Positions 16,148-23,845 of a stretch of DNA of 23,845 nt are shown piece by piece (the stretch's first letter is position 1; each line of letters opens with the position of its first letter). Made by a program: the position numbers and the translations under genes. The notes beneath the pieces were generated by a model, which was not told the origin of the DNA, made no database searches, and saw nothing but the letters and a program-made list of their open reading frames with translations. Origin of the DNA: a virus; the IMG/VR virus record IMGVR_UViG_3300006990_000162, positions 1 to 23,845 of that record. The stretch is one strand, 5' to 3'.

Positions 16148-19100
16148 TAACTTACGTTCCCTGATATTACGCAGACAGTTCCGCTTATAAATAAAATTGT
16201 ACAGACCCCTCTAGTTGCAAGAGTCACACTGCTTTTATCTTCATCTGTACCTGCGATATACGCAGTTGTAATTGAGCAAGTCACGGTAACATCTCCGCTT
16301 GTGTTGTTAAAAACAGAAACAGCATCCCCTGCTGAAAATGTACTGTTTGGAATTGTTATTGCACCACTTGATCCAACCTCTATAAAGTTACCTACATCTC
16401 CTGTAGCTAAAGTATAGCCTGATGTTTTGGCAGAGCCAGACTGAGGGATGGCTCTTATTTTACCGTCTGCATCGCTTATAACAAGTGAAGAATCAATAGT
16501 CATAGCGGTTGAACTGCCATCTCCGATACGAAACTCATCAGCGCTTCTTGCTACTTCTAAAAACCAATTGTGTTCTGTTCCTCCAGAAGACTTCCCTTGA
16601 ATTTTTAATTTTGTTGATTGGTTGTTATTAGCTGCTAATATTTCAGCACCACCGTCATGTGCTTGTGAGTTTGAAATAACGTTGCCACCAAAGTTAGCTC
16701 CTGCATTAAACGTAGCTGCTCCTGCTGCTGACATATCAAGGGTAAGGGCAACTATTGTACTACCACCATCTTCTCCACTAAATTTAATGTCTTTATCATT
16801 AACAAGTGACCTCATCTCAAAATCACTACTGTTATTTTTTAATAGACCAATACTTGTACCACCATCCTTAAAAAAGAAATCACCACCATCAGCATCAAGA
16901 ATAATATCGCCACCAACATCTATGGTAAAATCACCACTTTCAGATAAACTAGCACCAGTTAGAACAGTATTACCAACCTTAATTGTATTGTTGAAAGTAG
17001 CCGCGCCAGCGTCGGACATATCAAGGGTGAGGGCAGTTACAGTTGATCCACCATCGTTGCCTTGAAAAACCATATCTCCATCAGATATTGCAGAATAAAA
17101 ATAATACCCTGCATTATTATTACTTGCTAATTGACCAAATTGAGTGCCACCATCTTTTAAAAGAATATTTCCACCATCAGCATCAATAGTAATATTACCA
17201 CCAACATCAATAGTAAAATCTCCACCATCGGATATAGTTGAATCATTGATTGTTATATCATCTACAGTTAGAGCAGTTAGTGTACCTAGTGATGTAATAT
17301 TAGTTTGCGCTGCTGTTTGTAATGTACCAGATAATTGAGTTGCTGTCAACCTTCCTGTACTTGGATTGTAAGTAAAACCTGTATCAGTTTCTAATCCTTG
17401 ACTTCCTGTAGCACCATCAACAAACACTGGAAAAATAGTTTCATTTGCAGTATTGTTTGCAGATATAGTTACTTGTGTGGCTAGGGCTGCTGTACCTGTA
17501 GTATCCTGATTGAGTGTACCCACTGTAAAATCTAGAGTACCATCACCGTCTTGATACGCTACTGTAATGCCACTTTCAGTGTTGCTAGATACCATAGCTC
17601 CTACAGTATCCTGAATAACTTCTGATAAGTCTATATTCGCACTGCCATCAAAACTTACACCATGTATGTTCACTGCAGATGCTAAAGCTGTAGCAGTTGC
17701 GGCATTACCTGTTGTGTCTTGATTAAGTGTACCCACTGTAAAGTCAATCGTATTATCAGCGTCTTGATAAGTTACTGTAATACCGCTTTCAGTATTAGAG
17801 GATACCATTGCTCCCACAGTATCAGAAATAAATTCGGCTAGAGGTGTTTCATTAACTGTTATTGCATCTGCCTCTAGTGTACCATCTACATCCACATCTC
17901 CAGATATATCTAAAGAAGCCGCAATAAGCCCATCAACCTGTAAGTCTTCGTGATTAGAACCTAACTTTAACTCAAACTTTGGACCTGTAGTGTTGTATGT
18001 AAATGTAGCATCGTCACCACTGCCACCTTCTAGTGTAATACCTGCACCGTTGACTACAGCAGATGTACTGTTGCCACTATCAAGAACAATGTTGTGATCA
18101 TTAAGATTTACAGTCGTAGAGTTTACTGTTGTGGTTGTGCCTGATACAGTCAAGTCACCTGTAACTGTAAGATTATCTGCGACTGTAACCTCTGAGGTGC
18201 TGTGTCCTAATGTAATAGCTGTGCCTGATACTCCTGTACCAATAGATACAGACTCACTGCTGTTACCTGTGTCAACTACAAAGTAAGCATCTGACCCTTG
18301 TTTAATTGTAAAGGCAGTAGCTGAGTTATCAGATACAGCTACGTTAATATCTGTACCGTCAGCACTAATAGAGTCCAGTGCAATGTCACCAACGTTGGTA
18401 ATGTTGTTATCACCAAAACTTACATTGTCACCAAATGTTTTGTTTGTTAGTGTGTCTGTGGTAGTTTTACCTACTAAAGTATCTGTGGTAGCAGGTAGTG
18501 TGAGTGTTATGTTTCCACTAAATGCTGAGTGAGCAGGAGCTTGTAGTTGAGCATAGTGTGCATTAGAAGACTCACAATAAAATCTAACATATGATTGTGC
18601 TCCAGAGTTTTTAATAGAGATAGCACCTGACTGCATATCAATACCGTTAGAGCCATCTATCCTAACAACACCTGAACCATTGGGTGTTAGTGTAATGTTA
18701 CCGTTCGATACAGATACAATATCTTCTCCGTTAACATCAAGAGAACCCCCTAGTTGTGGTGTAGTATCTTCTACTACGTTAGCTATACCTGATCCAGATA
18801 CAGCTAAACCAGAAACTATAGTGCTACGTGTAATCTTTTTAAGTCCACCACCAGATGTATCTACAGCGAGAAATACGTCATCGTTAGCTACAGTGCTGAT
18901 CTCAGATAAATCACCTACACCAGTAGGATTAAAGTTTGTACCGTCTGCAATCAACAAATGACCTGCAGTGTTAGTACCCATAGTGAGATCATCACCGCCA
19001 ACGGTAAGATCACCTGTAAGTGTAAGGTTTCTTATACCAGTGTAGTCTTTGTTAGAATCAAGCACAACTGCTTTAGATGCAACGGCTGTACCTACAGCAG

Positions 19101-20550
19101 TACTACCTAAGTCAAGAGCGTTAAGTTCTCCAACAACTGCTGTTATGCCATCTAGTGTATTTATCTCTGCTGCTGTAGCATCAACTGCAGCTAGTTTAGT
19201 GAAGTCTGCTTGTACTAATCCTGATACACCATCTAGTAAGTTTAGTTCCGTAGCACTTGCTGTTACATTAGTGCCACCTATGTCAAGCGTAGTTACAGAT
19301 AGTTCACCTGCAACTGTGGCAATACCGTCAGCGACAGTTATAAGATCCGTATCATCTGTATGCCCTATAGTAGAACCATTTATTACTACATCATCTATAT
19401 CAAGAGAGCCGCCTGTAATTAATCCAGTAGTTGTAATAGTACTAGAGCCAGTGTCAATAGTGCCAAAACCTGATGTAATACTACCTGAGTTAAGTGCTCC
19501 TACTGTTGTTGCTGCAGTAGTAACTAAGTTAGGCATTGCCGTTATTTCATCATCAAAATATGCAGCCAGATCTGTAACAGCAACTTGTACCATTGTGCCG
19601 TTGTCGTTTAGTACAACACGATCTGCATCTGCTACAGTAGTAGAGGTAGCCGAAGTATCTCCATCTAGGATATTTATTTCAGCAGCCGTACTAGTTACAC
19701 CATCAAGAATATTTAACTCTGCTGCAGTGCTTGTCACTCCATCTAAGATATTAAGCTCTGCTGCTGTTGAAGTTACCCCATCAAGAATATTAAGCTCTGC
19801 TGTAGTAGATGTAATGCCATCTAGTACGTTTAGCTCTATTCCAGTAGATGTAACAGTAGTACCATCAATAGAAAGGGTATCTATTTCTGCTGTACCATCA
19901 ATAAATATATTACGCCATTGTTGACTTGCAGAACCTAAGTCATAGGTATCATCGTCATCAGGTATAATGCTAGAGTCAACGTCAGCACCAAATACAACAT
20001 TGTCAGAAGCGGAGTCACCAAGTGTTAGTGTACCACCATTAAATGTAGTAGTGCCTGTAACAGTAGCGTTACCTGCCACAGTAAGATTACCACCTACTGC
20101 TAAGTTACCTGATATATCTGCAGCACCATTGATGTCAATAGTGGTAGCTGCAATTTGTATTTCAGTGTCAGCAACAAGATCAAGCTGACCATCAGCACTA
20201 GAATTAATATAAATAGCAGTATCACGAAACTGTAACTTTTCTGTCGAAGCAACAAGTATATCATCAGAAAACTCAAAGTAGTCCTCGTCTTCCATCCATT
20301 TTATTACACCATCATTAGATTCGCCATCAAAGGTAAGTGTAATGTCTGTACCTGCAGTACCTGCACCAAAGGTTAAACTATGTCCTGCCATCGTACTAAT
20401 AGGACCACCTTCTCCTGTTGTACCATCGTGTGTGTGTCCTGTACTAGCTGCAAAGGCTGCGAGAAGCTGATCAAACTCATCATTAGTGTCTGATGCTTGT
20501 ATTACGTCACCCTCTGAGTATGTAGACTGTCTTGTATATGTAGCGCCCAT
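16147..20550 (-). CDS. Long repeat-built tail fibre protein, 1467 aa
   Basis: The N-terminus (residues 1-60) has the pattern of marine phage fibre attachment segments and includes G-H-T-H-D-G-T (H39, H41), a His-x-His motif that could bind a metal on a trimer axis. Then come beta-rich, Asp/Thr/Gly-rich repeats: five ELN(I/V)LDG units (about 232-297) with further single copies, two 39-residue DTVGAM units (910-948 and 981-1019), and two tandem 95-residue units (about 1093-1282). The C-terminal about 90 residues (GNFIEVGSSGAITIP onward) look like a compact beta tip. No intramolecular chaperone (peptidase S74) sequence is seen. It probably forms a trimeric fibre attached to the short tail. AGGAG precedes the ATG, which overlaps the nozzle stop. 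Confidence 0.75.
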   Translation of the reverse strand: MGATYTRQSTYSEGDVIQASDTNDEFDQLLAAFAASTGHTHDGTTGEGGPISTMAGHSLTFGAGTAGTDITLTFDGESNDGVIKWMEDEDYFEFSDDILVASTEKLQFRDTAIYINSSADGQLDLVADTEIQIAATTIDINGAADISGNLAVGGNLTVAGNATVTGTTTFNGGTLTLGDSASDNVVFGADVDSSIIPDDDDTYDLGSASQQWRNIFIDGTAEIDTLSIDGTTVTSTGIELNVLDGITSTTAELNILDGVTSTAAELNILDGVTSTAAELNILDGVTSTAAEINILDGDTSATSTTVADADRVVLNDNGTMVQVAVTDLAAYFDDEITAMPNLVTTAATTVGALNSGSITSGFGTIDTGSSTITTTGLITGGSLDIDDVVINGSTIGHTDDTDLITVADGIATVAGELSVTTLDIGGTNVTASATELNLLDGVSGLVQADFTKLAAVDATAAEINTLDGITAVVGELNALDLGSTAVGTAVASKAVVLDSNKDYTGIRNLTLTGDLTVGGDDLTMGTNTAGHLLIADGTNFNPTGVGDLSEISTVANDDVFLAVDTSGGGLKKITRSTIVSGLAVSGSGIANVVEDTTPQLGGSLDVNGEDIVSVSNGNITLTPNGSGVVRIDGSNGIDMQSGAISIKNSGAQSYVRFYCESSNAHYAQLQAPAHSAFSGNITLTLPATTDTLVGKTTTDTLTNKTFGDNVSFGDNNITNVGDIALDSISADGTDINVAVSDNSATAFTIKQGSDAYFVVDTGNSSESVSIGTGVSGTAITLGHSTSEVTVADNLTVTGDLTVSGTTTTVNSTTVNLNDHNIVLDSGNSTSAVVNGAGITLEGGSGDDATFTYNTTGPKFELKLGSNHEDLQVDGLIAASLDISGDVDVDGTLEADAITVNETPLAEFISDTVGAMVSSNTESGITVTYQDADNTIDFTVGTLNQDTTGNAATATALASAVNIHGVSFDGSANIDLSEVIQDTVGAMVSSNTESGITVAYQDGDGTLDFTVGTLNQDTTGTAALATQVTISANNTANETIFPVFVDGATGSQGLETDTGFTYNPSTGRLTATQLSGTLQTAAQTNITSLGTLTALTVDDITINDSTISDGGDFTIDVGGNITIDADGGNILLKDGGTQFGQLASNNNAGYYFYSAISDGDMVFQGNDGGSTVTALTLDMSDAGAATFNNTIKVGNTVLTGASLSESGDFTIDVGGDIILDADGGDFFFKDGGTSIGLLKNNSSDFEMRSLVNDKDIKFSGEDGGSTIVALTLDMSAAGAATFNAGANFGGNVISNSQAHDGGAEILAANNNQSTKLKIQGKSSGGTEHNWFLEVARSADEFRIGDGSSTAMTIDSSLVISDADGKIRAIPQSGSAKTSGYTLATGDVGNFIEVGSSGAITIPNSTFSAGDAVSVFNNTSGDVTVTCSITTAYIAGTDEDKSSVTLATRGVCTILFISGTVCVISGNVS
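16705..17274 (-). repeat. Two tandem 95-residue units in the tail fibre
   Basis: Equivalent Asp codons of the LTLDMS motif lie at residues 1177 and 1272, a 285-base offset. Each unit contains GDFTIDVGG, DADGG, KDGGT, D(G)GSTxxALTLDMS and AGAATFN. Unit edges are approximate. The nucleotide match is partial, with ACATATCAAGGGT at 16731 and 17016 as the clearest shared stretch. Confidence 0.85.
17494..17823 (-). repeat. Two 39-residue DTVGAM repeats in the tail fibre
   Basis: Copies at 17494-17610 and 17707-17823 (offset 213 bases) encode D-T-V-G-A-M-V-S-S-N-T-E-S-G-I-T-V and end in GTLNQDTTG. They differ at only four residues in the middle. A 32-residue spacer separates them. Such paired units are common in marine phage fibres, from memory. 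Confidence 0.9.
19661..19855 (-). repeat. Five 39-bp units encoding ELN(I/V)LDG
   Basis: The CCATC that codes for part of L-D-G recurs at 19661, 19700, 19739, 19778 and 19817, exactly 39 bases apart. The 13-residue unit is T-S-T-A-A-E-L-N-I-L-D-G-V with small changes in the outer copies. Isolated relatives (ELNLLDG, EINTLDG, ELNALDL) follow at about 19100-19260. Confidence 0.95.
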
Positions 20551-22289
20551 TAACGTCTAGCTCCTAACTGATATTCTAATTGAAATCCCTTTAGTGAATA
20601 TGGAGGAGACTCTCCATTGTCATCCACTCTTAATGCAACAGTAAAACCTGAACCTTCTACAGGCTGTCTTACAAGAGGTTGCGAACCACCCCCATAGACA
20701 AACTGTGTTGTAGATGACGCAGTAGTATATGTAGATACACCATACTGTGCTCCTACTGAAGCTGTGCTTAAACTATATGGTGCAGGTCTTGCCGCACCTG
20801 TTGACTCATTGTCATAACGTAAAAGTAAGTCAGCACTTAAAGCACCCTCTGGTGCATAGTTTAGTATAACTCTGTGCATTAACTTTCTAATCCCGACATC
20901 TCCGAAGTTTAAATCAGGACTTCTGTATCTTCCTTGTATTGCAGCACCATCAAAGTTATCCCCTTTTTCTTGTCTCATAATAAAACCATCAAAAGTACCG
21001 TGAATAACTTGTACATCACCCTCGTCTACAAATGTATCTGTGGTAGAGGGTTTTATACCTAAAGTTTCAGCAAACTCAAAGCCATCGCCCTTCATAACAC
21101 ATATTATACCTTTTGTTCTTTTTTGTACACGTCCATCTTTACTAAAGAATAATCTGTACTGTGTTTTGTCTGGTAGAACAACACTATCAAAAAGAGATGC
21201 ATCTGCTATTTGATCATCAAACAAAGACTGTACTTTTTTAGATATTGTTCCTAGCTCAACGTCACCAATCCTAGCAGTACCAGCAACAGTCCTTAAACCA
21301 TCAGGACCAAGAAAGATTAGATCACCTGCAAATTCTTGAATCGTGTTGCCGTTAACACATCCGATATTTCTGGTTACAGGCTCAACTGCAAAAGAACTTA
21401 GACCACTGCCTGTAAGTTTAAATATTCTATTCTCGCAAAATATAAATAGGTTGTCACGAAATACTTTTAATCCTACAATTGTATCATCTACTTTGATAGT
21501 TCCAGCACCGTCTGATGCGTCAAAACCATCTTCGTCAAAAGGTTCGCTAAAAACTAGCGTTTGCGGTGTAGTAGATTTACCTGCATAAAACATGTGATTT
21601 CTAAAAGCAGCAACAAATTTAGAACCTGATACTGAGCTTTCACTAACGTCTGTGGCGGTCATTGATGAGTTAAATACTACAGGAGCGTTAGTACCATCAA
21701 CACAAATTAATTTATTGTTGCCGTCAAAATTAAATCTTTCAAAAGCGTACTTACCTGCACTAGTTCTGCCTGTATCTCTTTCAGTCCAACTTTCAGATAC
21801 GGTATCTGTTTTTGCGTGGTTTGCTGCAGTTGTACTTGAGGTTGCTCTAGTTACACCTGTAAAGGTTCCAGATGTTATCCCTGTGTATGTAAATATTTCA
21901 CTGTTTATTTGAAGCGTACCACTAGATGAAAAACCTGTTGTTGACTCTACTGAAATAGTTCCAGAGCCTGTCATGGCAGTAGTAGATACTATCTTCAGAG
22001 AAAGCTCTGTCGTACCTGCTGAAAATATTTTTTCGCCTCTGGCTGCAACTACCCTATCCGAAAATATAGTAGACATTAAAATCTTTTCACTAGAGGTATT
22101 GGTTTGAGGAACTATGTGATTAATGAACTTGCGAAAACCACTTATACGCCTGTATCCACCTTCAACATCAGGCTCAAAGTTTTGTAAAACTAATGCCTCT
22201 CCAGGTTGCATAAGAAAGGTGGACCTGTTTAAAACTAGTCCACCCTCGCAGTTAAATGCTGCTGGCTGTATTGTTGATGTATCTGGCAT
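20550..22289 (-). CDS. Tail nozzle / tail tubular protein B-like, 579 aa
   Basis: The early segment (residues about 28-56) has the nozzle-family pattern of N-F-E-P-D-x-E-G-G-Y-R-R-I-S-G. The body holds repeated blade-like strands, such as FRNHMFYAGK, FRDNLFIFCENRIFKLTGSG and GDLIFLGPDGLRTVAG, consistent with the beta-propeller of T7 gp12 and related short-tail hub proteins. Residues about 94-166 carry an inserted beta module that is also found in the upstream adaptor gene product. The C-terminal about 130 residues are beta-rich. An AAGAG site precedes the ATG, and one base separates it from the adaptor stop. It would form the distal tail tube through which DNA leaves. P22 gp10-type hub proteins are an alternative relative. 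Confidence 0.7.
   Translation of the reverse strand: MPDTSTIQPAAFNCEGGLVLNRSTFLMQPGEALVLQNFEPDVEGGYRRISGFRKFINHIVPQTNTSSEKILMSTIFSDRVVAARGEKIFSAGTTELSLKIVSTTAMTGSGTISVESTTGFSSSGTLQINSEIFTYTGITSGTFTGVTRATSSTTAANHAKTDTVSESWTERDTGRTSAGKYAFERFNFDGNNKLICVDGTNAPVVFNSSMTATDVSESSVSGSKFVAAFRNHMFYAGKSTTPQTLVFSEPFDEDGFDASDGAGTIKVDDTIVGLKVFRDNLFIFCENRIFKLTGSGLSSFAVEPVTRNIGCVNGNTIQEFAGDLIFLGPDGLRTVAGTARIGDVELGTISKKVQSLFDDQIADASLFDSVVLPDKTQYRLFFSKDGRVQKRTKGIICVMKGDGFEFAETLGIKPSTTDTFVDEGDVQVIHGTFDGFIMRQEKGDNFDGAAIQGRYRSPDLNFGDVGIRKLMHRVILNYAPEGALSADLLLRYDNESTGAARPAPYSLSTASVGAQYGVSTYTTASSTTQFVYGGGSQPLVRQPVEGSGFTVALRVDDNGESPPYSLKGFQLEYQLGARR
21792..21965 (-). other. Beta module inserted in the nozzle protein (copy 2)
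   Basis: Residues 109-166 include S-T-T-G-F, S-G-T-L, E-x-x-T-Y-T-G-I and T-G-V-T-R. They align without gaps to residues 136-193 of the adaptor protein. By hand count, 32 of 54 aligned residues are identical. The same pattern appears, from memory, as an accessory domain in many phage tail proteins. Confidence 0.8.
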
Positions 22290-22290
22290 A

Positions 22291-23232
22291 TTAAGATACT
22301 CTTAGTACTGGATTGTAAGTTGTGGTAGCACCACCCATTAATGTTGATCTCACATAATCGTACTTGTTTATTACAAGGGTTTGCATATTTTTTATACCCT
22401 GTTGAAATCTATCGAAGTTTACTTGATACTGTTGTATCTCTCCACGATACTGATACACATAAGCCACTGCACCATCTATTAGGACAGTTGCAAATCTATC
22501 TGGTATTGTGGTTGTGTCTGTAGCTGCAGATAAATCAGAAGGGAATGTAAAGTAATCAAATATTAATGTGTACTGCTTATCAGGAAAGGGATACAATATG
22601 TAATTGTTATCAGGTGTACGTACTATAAATCTAGGAACACCGCCTTTTGTAAACTGAGTCACTGTTGTGCTATTTGCTATGGCTGCTGCTGTGGTGCTGT
22701 TAGCACCTCTGGTACATCCTGTAAAGTCATTACCTGATATACCTGTATAAGTTATTTGCTCTCCACCTATAAATAAAGTTCCTGTAGAGTCAAACCCTGT
22801 GGTAGATGCAACTGTTATTGTAGTGACTCCTGCTGATAATCCATCTGTTGCATTAACAGTTGTAGAAGAAACATCATCTTCTTGTACAGCATAGTCTCTT
22901 GATATATACTCATTATAATTTAATTTAGTTAGACTATTACCTGCTGAAGTTAAATCTTCATCTTTTTTTATTCTTGCTGTGTTGTAGTCTATGTACTTTG
23001 TGCTTGTTGGAATAGTGTACTTAGCAACGCCAGGTGTAAGTGTAGAGGAGTTTGATGCATGATTGAAAGGATATGCAAACTCTCTCTGATTAATATATCT
23101 TATAGATTCATTGACAGCATTTTTACACTGTGTCTGTATACCTCTAGGACTCAAAAAGTTAGAGGCTGTGAGTTCTACCTCGTTCATCCTAACTAGTGTT
23201 TTATTTGTCAGTGTAAGAAACGTTTCTGCCAT
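22291..23232 (-). CDS. Head-tail adaptor / tail tubular protein A-like, 313 aa
   Basis: The helical N-terminal half (about residues 1-60) and the C-terminal stretch YPFPDKQYTLIFDYF (213-227), then IPDRFATVLIDGAVAYVYQYRGE, match the pattern of T7 gp11-like adaptors that join the portal to the tail tube. Residues about 134-193 hold an inserted beta module shared with the nozzle protein of the next gene. The last about 50 residues (QYQVNFDRFQQGIKNMQ) are helical. AGGAAG lies five bases before the ATG. A GC-rich hairpin separates it from the upstream 178-aa gene. The order adaptor then nozzle is the usual one for short-tailed phages and supports both calls. Confidence 0.7.
   Translation of the reverse strand: MAETFLTLTNKTLVRMNEVELTASNFLSPRGIQTQCKNAVNESIRYINQREFAYPFNHASNSSTLTPGVAKYTIPTSTKYIDYNTARIKKDEDLTSAGNSLTKLNYNEYISRDYAVQEDDVSSTTVNATDGLSAGVTTITVASTTGFDSTGTLFIGGEQITYTGISGNDFTGCTRGANSTTAAAIANSTTVTQFTKGGVPRFIVRTPDNNYILYPFPDKQYTLIFDYFTFPSDLSAATDTTTIPDRFATVLIDGAVAYVYQYRGEIQQYQVNFDRFQQGIKNMQTLVINKYDYVRSTLMGGATTTYNPVLRVS
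22654..22833 (-). other. Beta module inserted in the adaptor protein (copy 1)
   Basis: Residues about 134-193 interrupt the adaptor between a polar segment (Q-E-D-D) and the conserved C-terminal half (GGVPRFIVRTPD). Key residues shared with the nozzle copy are T-I-x-V-x-S-T-T-G-F, G-T-L-x-I, T-Y-T-G-I, F-T-G-x-T-R and S-T-T-A-A. Confidence 0.8.
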
Positions 23233-23255
23233 AAGTACTTCCTAATATGTGATAA

Positions 23256-23277
23256 GGGGGCCAGTTGCCCAGCCCCC
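23256..23277 (-). terminator. GC-rich hairpin after the 178-aa gene (partial terminator or processing site)
   Basis: GGGGGC at 23256-23261 pairs perfectly with GCCCCC at 23272-23277. On the minus strand the loop can close further through two wobble pairs and one G-C pair onto a GCAA (GNRA-type) tetraloop. The U-tract that follows is weak (TTATCACATATT), so it may only reduce read-through or protect the 3' end of the upstream message. The 51-base gap is the longest untranslated stretch within the late operon. Confidence 0.6.
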
Positions 23278-23283
23278 AAAGTA

Positions 23284-23820
23284 TTATGCTAGTAGATCAC
23301 GATCTACTTCATTAGCAGATGAGGACTGTGTTACGTCATCCATCTGTACACAAACAGCGTATACACGTATGATACCACCAGTGATAGTTCCACCTGACGC
23401 ATGAATCTCTACGTCAATAGTGTCTGCTGATGCAGTAAACACTGGTAAGTTAGAACATACACCTGAAGATGTAATCGCAGGAGTGTGATCTCCTACTGAC
23501 GCACCGTCTAGGTCAAATGCCGTAGCAAAAATGTCTACGTCTGTTCCTGTGATACCAACATGGATAGAAGAGTCCGTAGTAGTACCTGCCATTGCAGTTA
23601 CAACTTCAAAACCTGCATGTAGGATCAAAGTGTTTGCAGGAACAGCGATAGCTTCAATAATATCATTTGCCGCTAACGCAGTACCACCGTTTTGTAATAT
23701 AGCATCTGCAAGATCTATATCATTCTGCAAAGTAACTAAGCTGCCACGAAGCTGCTTATTGCCAGTACCGCCATTGTTGGAAGTAGAGGCTGAGTTTGTG
23801 CTCATTGAAATAGTAGCCAT
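23284..23820 (-). CDS. Beta-rich virion protein, 178 aa (head decoration or similar candidate)
   Basis: I do not recognise a named family. The product is Ala/Thr/Asp/Gly-rich with many short predicted strands, no membrane segment, and few charged residues in the middle. The first about 25 residues are Ser/Asn/Gly-rich and likely flexible. Cys residues occur near 124 and 157. A strong AAGGGAGA site is followed by a good ATG, and a stable hairpin directly follows the gene. Both fit an abundantly made structural protein. Its place just before the adaptor gene is where head genes end in short-tailed phages, so a capsid decoration, head fibre or small capsid-associated protein is plausible. The major capsid role itself is less likely at this length. 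Confidence 0.6.
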   Translation of the reverse strand: MATISMSTNSASTSNNGGTGNKQLRGSLVTLQNDIDLADAILQNGGTALAANDIIEAIAVPANTLILHAGFEVVTAMAGTTTDSSIHVGITGTDVDIFATAFDLDGASVGDHTPAITSSGVCSNLPVFTASADTIDVEIHASGGTITGGIIRVYAVCVQMDDVTQSSSANEVDRDLLA

Positions 23821-23827
23821 TGTTCAA

Positions 23828-23835
23828 TCTCCCTT
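23828..23835 (-). promoter_or_regulatory. Strong ribosome binding site of the 178-aa gene
   Basis: The minus strand reads AAGGGAGA, seven bases before ATG. This is one of the better matches to the Shine-Dalgarno consensus in the window and fits high expression. No promoter can be read in the few remaining bases to the window edge. Confidence 0.6.
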
Positions 23836-23845
23836 CTTACGCTGC

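Noticed and set aside
19661-19855. CRISPR array
   Set aside because: The 39-bp units abut with no spacers and are in frame within a protein gene.
19049-19924. Plus-strand open frame of 291 codons opposite the tail fibre
   Set aside because: It is antisense to the ELNILDG repeats and neighbouring fibre repeats; low-complexity Val/Ser/Thr composition follows from the repeat DNA, and it lies fully inside a well-supported gene.
1-23845. tRNA, rRNA or insertion sequence
   Set aside because: Almost all of the sequence is covered by convincing coding regions; no cloverleaf, transposase or terminal inverted repeats were noticed by eye. A tRNA scan was not possible.

Overview
The window looks like part of the late (virion) region of an uncultured tailed bacteriophage (Caudoviricetes), probably marine. 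It is AT-rich by eye. Evidence for a phage: twelve large, tightly packed genes on one strand, including a T7 gp11/gp12-like adaptor and nozzle pair, repeat-built tail fibres, a virion-type cell-wall hydrolase, a holin-like protein and very large helical internal proteins. The marine assignment is from memory: fibre arrays with ELNILDG units, paired DTVGAM units and LamG-plus-module proteins are typical of marine cyanophage, pelagiphage and virome contigs. The host cannot be told from this DNA. No terminase, portal, major capsid or replication gene is visible; packaging and head genes presumably lie beyond the right edge.

Layout. At the far left (1-424) the end of a plus-strand operon carries a partial gene tail and two small unknown genes linked by stop/start overlaps. 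It converges on the late operon at a hairpin (425-466) that overlaps the last late stop codon. From 23820 down to 455 everything is on the minus strand, with start/stop overlaps or gaps of at most 51 bases. In transcription order: a 178-aa beta-rich virion protein, then a GC-rich hairpin; a gp11-like adaptor (313 aa); a gp12-like nozzle (579 aa); a 1467-aa tail fibre; an 886-aa LamG/repeat-module receptor-binding candidate; two small C-terminally membrane-anchored proteins (81 and about 152 aa); a 1498-aa protein with a 22-residue repeat array; a 434-aa peptidoglycan-binding plus lysozyme-like protein; a 147-aa holin-like membrane protein; a 196-aa virion-type protein; and two internal or ejected protein candidates (579 and 1225 aa).

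How it may work together (inference). The 178-aa protein may belong to the head surface. The adaptor and nozzle would form a short tail. The 1467- and 886-aa proteins would contact the host surface. The repeat protein, hydrolase and internal proteins would be ejected or act in crossing the envelope. The holin-like protein and the hydrolase could also serve lysis. Gene order is podovirus-like. The most striking feature is the register-perfect 22-residue (66-bp) array in the 1498-aa protein. A second is one beta-rich module inserted in both adjacent tail-tube proteins.
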